This document shows, one piece after another, positions 60,756 to 64,000 of a stretch of 64,000 nucleotides of DNA (position 1 is its first letter; every line of letters begins with the position of its first letter). A program made the position numbers and the translations under genes. The DNA lies in the NCBI RefSeq assembly GCF_900113225.1, contig NZ_FOZE01000001.1, forward strand, positions 2,542,001 through 2,606,000, written 5' to 3'. A model generated the notes under the pieces. That model worked only from the letters and a program-made list of their open reading frames with translations. It was not told the DNA's origin and made no database searches. The DNA comes from Mitsuaria sp. PDC51 (GTDB lineage Bacteria > Pseudomonadota > Gammaproteobacteria > Burkholderiales > Burkholderiaceae_C).

Positions 60756-63107
60756 ATGCCTTTGCCGATCCGTTCCCGCCTGCTCGTGCTCGTCCTGTCC
60801 GTGATGCTGCCGGGCATCATCGCGGCGCTGTGGGTCAGTTGGCGGACCTGGAGCGACGAGCAGGAAGCCACCCTGCGCCACATGCGCGACAGCACGCGCG
60901 CGCTCTCGATGGTGGTGGACAAGGAACTGGCGCGCCGCGCCGGCATCGCGCGGGTGCTGTCGCTGTCGCAGATCTTGGACAGCGCGCCGCAGGTCCCGCA
61001 GGACGACCTGGCGATGCTGGAGCTGCAGTCGCGCCGCGCGATGCAGGGCTTGTCGGGCTGGGTCGAGCTGAACGCGCCCGGCCGCACGCTGTTCAGCACC
61101 CGCCTGGCCAGCGGCCGCGTGCCCGACACGCCGCTCGCGCCGGCGGCCGCCGCGTCCGCACCGGGGCTGGCGGTGACCGGCCCGGCAGCCGTCGCCGCAG
61201 CGCCAGCGCCCCTCGAGCTGCCCACGACGGCCGCCTCGCGCCCGGTGCTGGTCCGCGAGGCCGTCCCGCTGATCGAGCAGGCCGTCATCGGCGACCTCGG
61301 GCCGGACCCCGCGACCGGCCAGTTGCGCGCGCAGATCGTCCAGCCGATCGAGCGCGGCGGGCATGTCTGGCTCAACATGAGCATCAGCGTCCTGCCGCAG
61401 GAGATGCAGCAGATCATCGATGCCCAGCGGCTCCCGCCCGACTGGACCGCCACGATCATGGACGGCCGCGGCACGGTGGTCGCCCGCCACCCGGGCGGCA
61501 TCAGCTACGCCGGCCGCCCCGGCACCGACGATCTCCGGCGCCTGATGGCCACGCGCGAGGAAGCGCGCTTCGACTCGGTCAACCTGGACGGCAAACCGGT
61601 GGTCGGTTATTTCACCAAGTCGCCGCAGGGCTGGACGGTGGTGACCGCGGTGCCGCGCGACAGCGGCATGGGCGGGCTGGGCGGCCGCACCGCGCTGCAG
61701 CCGATCGCCATCGGCGCGCTGCTGCTGGTGCTGGTCGGCATGTTCGGCGCGCTGTGGATCAGCCGGCGCATCTCCGGCCCGATCCACGCGCTCAGCGCGA
61801 TCGCCAGCGAGCTGCGCGCCGGCGAGCCGGTGCGCGCGCCCAAGACCGGCATGCTCGAGTGCGACGAGGTCGCGCTGGCGCTGGCGGACGCCAGCGTCGC
61901 GATCCGGCAGGGGCGCTCGGAGCTCGAGGACCGCGTCAACGAGGCCATCGACCGCACCCGCGAGGCCGAGCAGCTCAGCTCGCGCTCGCAGCGCACGGCG
62001 GCGCTGGGCCGGCTGACCGGCGGCGTCGCGCACGACTTCAACAACCTGCTGGGCGTCATCAGCAACAGCGCCCACCTGATCCAGCGCAGCCCGCATGCGG
62101 AATCGCTGGCGATGCCGCTGGGCGCGATCATGCGTTCGGTCGACGTCGGCAGCCGGCTGACCCAGCACCTGCTGCGGGTGGCGGGCCGCCAGCCGGTGCA
62201 TCCGCAGGTGGTGGACCTGCGCTCCACGCTCGGCGAGATGAACGAGCTGCTGGCCACCGTGCTGGGCAAGCGCATGCAGCTGACGATGACGATGGCGCCG
62301 GACCTGCCGAGCGTGCGCGTCGATCCCTCGGAGCTGGAGCTCGCGCTGATCAACATCGCGCTCAACGCGCGCGACGCGACCAACGGCATGGGCGAGATCA
62401 CGCTGGAGGCCGGCCGCGCCGCGCCGGGCGACGTCCAGGACCTGGCGCCCGGGGAGTACGTCGCCATCAGCGTCTCCGACCGGGGGCCCGGCATTCCCGA
62501 GGACCTGCTGGTGCGCGTCTTCGAGCCCTTCTTCACCACCAAGCCGGTCGGCAAGGGGACCGGCCTGGGCCTGAGCCAGGTGCTGGGTTTCTGCGTGCAG
62601 GCCGGTGGCACCGCGCGCATCGCCAGCCAACTGGGCGCCGGCACGACGGTGACCCTGCTGCTGCCGGCGCGCAGCAGCGCGTCCGCCGGCGGCGGCGCCC
62701 GCGACGAGGTGGCGCAACCGGAGACGCGCGCCAACGCGCTGGCCGGCGCGCGGGTGCTGCTGGTCGAGGACAACGAGGAGCTCAACCGCGTCACCGCCAG
62801 CCTGCTGCGCAGCTTCTCGTGCCAGGTGCTGACGGCCAAGGACGCCGACGAGGCGCTGCAACTCTTCGGCAGCGGCGCGGCGGTGGACGTCGTGCTGTCG
62901 GACGTGGTGATGCCTGGCTCGATGGACGGCCAGGCGCTGGCGCGCGAGCTGCGCAAGCGCCGGCCGGGCCTGCCGGTGGTGCTGATCAGCGGCTACAGCG
63001 AGGCGCTCACCGCCGAGTCCTCCTTCATCGTGCTGCGCAAGCCGGCCTCGCCCTCGCAGATCCTGGAGGCGCTGCGGCGCGCGATGGGCCTGCCCACGGG
63101 TATGTGA
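60756..63107 (+). CDS. CACHE-type hybrid sensor histidine kinase with C-terminal receiver
   Basis: A 783-residue kinase with the same layout as that at 23134-25419: membrane segment near 8-28, double-CACHE periplasmic sensor containing an Ala/Pro-rich insert (about residues 125-165), membrane segment near 315-335, HAMP-like region, H-box GGVAHDFNNLLGV with His426, N-box NIALNARDAT, G boxes DRGPGIPEDLL and GKGTGLGLSQVLGFC, and a receiver (VVLSDVVMPGSMDG, LRKPASP). The ATG at 60756 is chosen because it begins the hydrophobic N-terminus. It has no adjacent output regulator. Confidence 0.87.
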   Translation: MPLPIRSRLLVLVLSVMLPGIIAALWVSWRTWSDEQEATLRHMRDSTRALSMVVDKELARRAGIARVLSLSQILDSAPQVPQDDLAMLELQSRRAMQGLSGWVELNAPGRTLFSTRLASGRVPDTPLAPAAAASAPGLAVTGPAAVAAAPAPLELPTTAASRPVLVREAVPLIEQAVIGDLGPDPATGQLRAQIVQPIERGGHVWLNMSISVLPQEMQQIIDAQRLPPDWTATIMDGRGTVVARHPGGISYAGRPGTDDLRRLMATREEARFDSVNLDGKPVVGYFTKSPQGWTVVTAVPRDSGMGGLGGRTALQPIAIGALLLVLVGMFGALWISRRISGPIHALSAIASELRAGEPVRAPKTGMLECDEVALALADASVAIRQGRSELEDRVNEAIDRTREAEQLSSRSQRTAALGRLTGGVAHDFNNLLGVISNSAHLIQRSPHAESLAMPLGAIMRSVDVGSRLTQHLLRVAGRQPVHPQVVDLRSTLGEMNELLATVLGKRMQLTMTMAPDLPSVRVDPSELELALINIALNARDATNGMGEITLEAGRAAPGDVQDLAPGEYVAISVSDRGPGIPEDLLVRVFEPFFTTKPVGKGTGLGLSQVLGFCVQAGGTARIASQLGAGTTVTLLLPARSSASAGGGARDEVAQPETRANALAGARVLLVEDNEELNRVTASLLRSFSCQVLTAKDADEALQLFGSGAAVDVVLSDVVMPGSMDGQALARELRKRRPGLPVVLISGYSEALTAESSFIVLRKPASPSQILEALRRAMGLPTGM

Positions 63108-63151
63108 CTTGCTGAATCCAGGCATCTCCACTCCCCAACGGAAGGACTGCC

Positions 63152-63610
63152 ATGGACAACAAGGATGTCATCGACGAGCTGAACACCCTGATCGAGACCT
63201 GCAAGGACGGTGAATACGGCTTCCTCAGCTGCGCCGAGCACGTCAAGAGCACCAGCCTGCGCGAAGTCTTCGCGCAGCGCGCGGCGGACTGCCGCCAGGC
63301 CTGCTCGGAGTTGCAGCAACTGGTGCGGCAGCACGGCGGCACTCCCGAGGATGACGGCAGCGCCACGGGCGCGATGCACCGTGGCTGGGTCGCGGTCAAG
63401 GGGACCCTGACCGGCTACAGCGACAAGGCCATGCTCGAGGAATGCGAGCGCGGCGAGGACGCCGCCGTGGGCCGCTACCGCAAGGCCGCGCAGAAGGCCC
63501 TGCCGGCCGGCGTGCTGGAAGTGGTGCAGCGCCAACTGGCCGGCGTGCTGCGCAACCACGACCAGATCAAGCTGCTGCGCGATCAGGCGCGTAACGCCGA
63601 GAAGGTGTAA
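63152..63610 (+). CDS. DUF2383 / PA2169 family four-helix-bundle protein
   Basis: A 152-residue ferritin-like helical protein (VIDELNTLIETCKDGEYGFL, VFAQRAADCRQACSELQQLV, GYSDKAMLEECERGEDAAVG, NHDQIKLLRDQARNAEK). The PA2169 family is stress-induced and of unknown function; the conserved Glu/His positions suggest possible metal binding. The ribosome site is GGAAGGAC. A terminator hairpin follows. Confidence 0.88.
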   Translation: MDNKDVIDELNTLIETCKDGEYGFLSCAEHVKSTSLREVFAQRAADCRQACSELQQLVRQHGGTPEDDGSATGAMHRGWVAVKGTLTGYSDKAMLEECERGEDAAVGRYRKAAQKALPAGVLEVVQRQLAGVLRNHDQIKLLRDQARNAEKV

Positions 63611-63630
63611 GGCCTCCCCTGGACCGCACG

Positions 63631-63653
63631 GGAGCGCGCCGCTGGCGCGCTCC
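63631..63653. terminator. Hairpin terminator between convergent genes
   Basis: A perfect 10-bp stem GGAGCGCGCC / GGCGCGCTCC with a 3-base loop lies 21 bases after the DUF2383 stop codon, followed by TCGTCGTTTC. It sits between two convergent genes and may serve both. Confidence 0.65.
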
Positions 63654-63661
63654 TCGTCGTT

Positions 63662-64000
63662 TCAGCGTGGGTCCTGGCGAGGGCCTTGGCGCGAATCGTG
63701 AGACGGCGCAGCGGCTTCGTCCCGGGCCGCAGCGCGGTCTGAAGCGCCTGCCGCCGCCGCGCCCTGCGCCTGCCGCGCCTCCTCGCGCTGCTGCTTGCGG
63801 CCTTGGAGGAATCCGGCGATCACGCCCAGCAGCAGCTGCGTCACCTCGGGCCCGAGGCGGCCGCGCACGCGCGTCGGCATCAGGCCCCACAGCACCGTCA
63901 GCAGCTGCAGCATGCCGAGTTCCGGCCGGCCGCCGCCGCCCTCGTGCGCCGGGCCGGCGGCCGCGTCGCGATCATGGGCGTGGAAGGCCCGCGCGGTCGC
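63662..64000 (-). CDS. Partial protein with one hydrophobic segment, 5' end outside window
   Basis: The minus-strand frame is open from base 64000 to its stop at 63662, giving 112 residues of the C-terminal part. It shows a His/Asp/Gly-rich stretch, a hydrophobic segment (LQLLTVLWGLMPTRV, then TQLLLGVIAGFLQG), and a charged Gln/Glu/Arg/Ala-rich tail. An internal ATG at 63913 could give an 83-residue protein instead. Not recognised. Confidence 0.45.
   Translation of the reverse strand, partial: ATARAFHAHDRDAAAGPAHEGGGGRPELGMLQLLTVLWGLMPTRVRGRLGPEVTQLLLGVIAGFLQGRKQQREEARQAQGAAAAGASDRAAARDEAAAPSHDSRQGPRQDPR

Overview
The window is about 70% GC, densely packed, and its gene content (Bug-type solute-binding protein, DUF4148, DUF3309, PEP-CTERM proteins including a flocculation-associated PepA-like protein, many hybrid sensor kinases) points to a betaproteobacterium of the order Burkholderiales, in the Roseateles/Mitsuaria/Rubrivivax neighbourhood. 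This is inferred from gene content; there is no rRNA in the window. I saw no tRNA, rRNA, CRISPR array, insertion sequence or prophage.

Left part (1-9.5 kb): a czcI-czcC metal-efflux operon runs off the left edge. It is followed by a beta-family protein, a Tat-exported alpha/beta hydrolase, a DUF4148 protein, an apparently truncated sensor kinase joined by an ATGA overlap to a large FabG-type ketoreductase, a DUF3309 peptide, a DUF1778/GNAT toxin-antitoxin pair and a LysR regulator.

Catabolic part (9.6-23 kb): a protocatechuate 4,5-cleavage cluster reads solute-binding protein, ligK, Bug protein, dehydrogenase, ligI, ligA, ligB, ligC. The LysR gene is divergent from it. Recognisable ligJ and ligU genes are absent. 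Then come a GGDEF diguanylate cyclase, a DUF3606 peptide and a periplasmic aldehyde oxidoreductase paoABC.

Signalling and surface part (23-43.4 kb): a CACHE-type hybrid kinase, an orphan CusR-like regulator, two PEP-CTERM proteins around a Crp/Fnr regulator, a CheR plus a 1196-residue hybrid kinase, and a crystallin/glycine-zipper protein. Next is a stressosome operon rsbR-rsbS-rsbT-rsbX-like phosphatase continuing into two histidine kinases. A REC-kinase whose ATPase looks degenerate is divergent from it. The stressosome therefore appears wired to two-component output rather than to a sigma factor.

Right part (43.4-64 kb): a PqqU-like TonB receptor is divergent from a PQQ-type sugar dehydrogenase, suggesting PQQ scavenging. 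A hipBA module has an AT-rich promoter. A stress and osmotic block follows: hemerythrin, PAS protein, YghA-like reductase, proline-rich peptide, membrane protein, otsA fused to a membrane sensor-like region, otsB and an MscS channel. A long nested palindrome (55667-55773) sits between otsB and mscS. The window ends with an rpoN gene, an AI-2E family exporter, a second CACHE hybrid kinase, a DUF2383 protein and a partial gene at the right edge.
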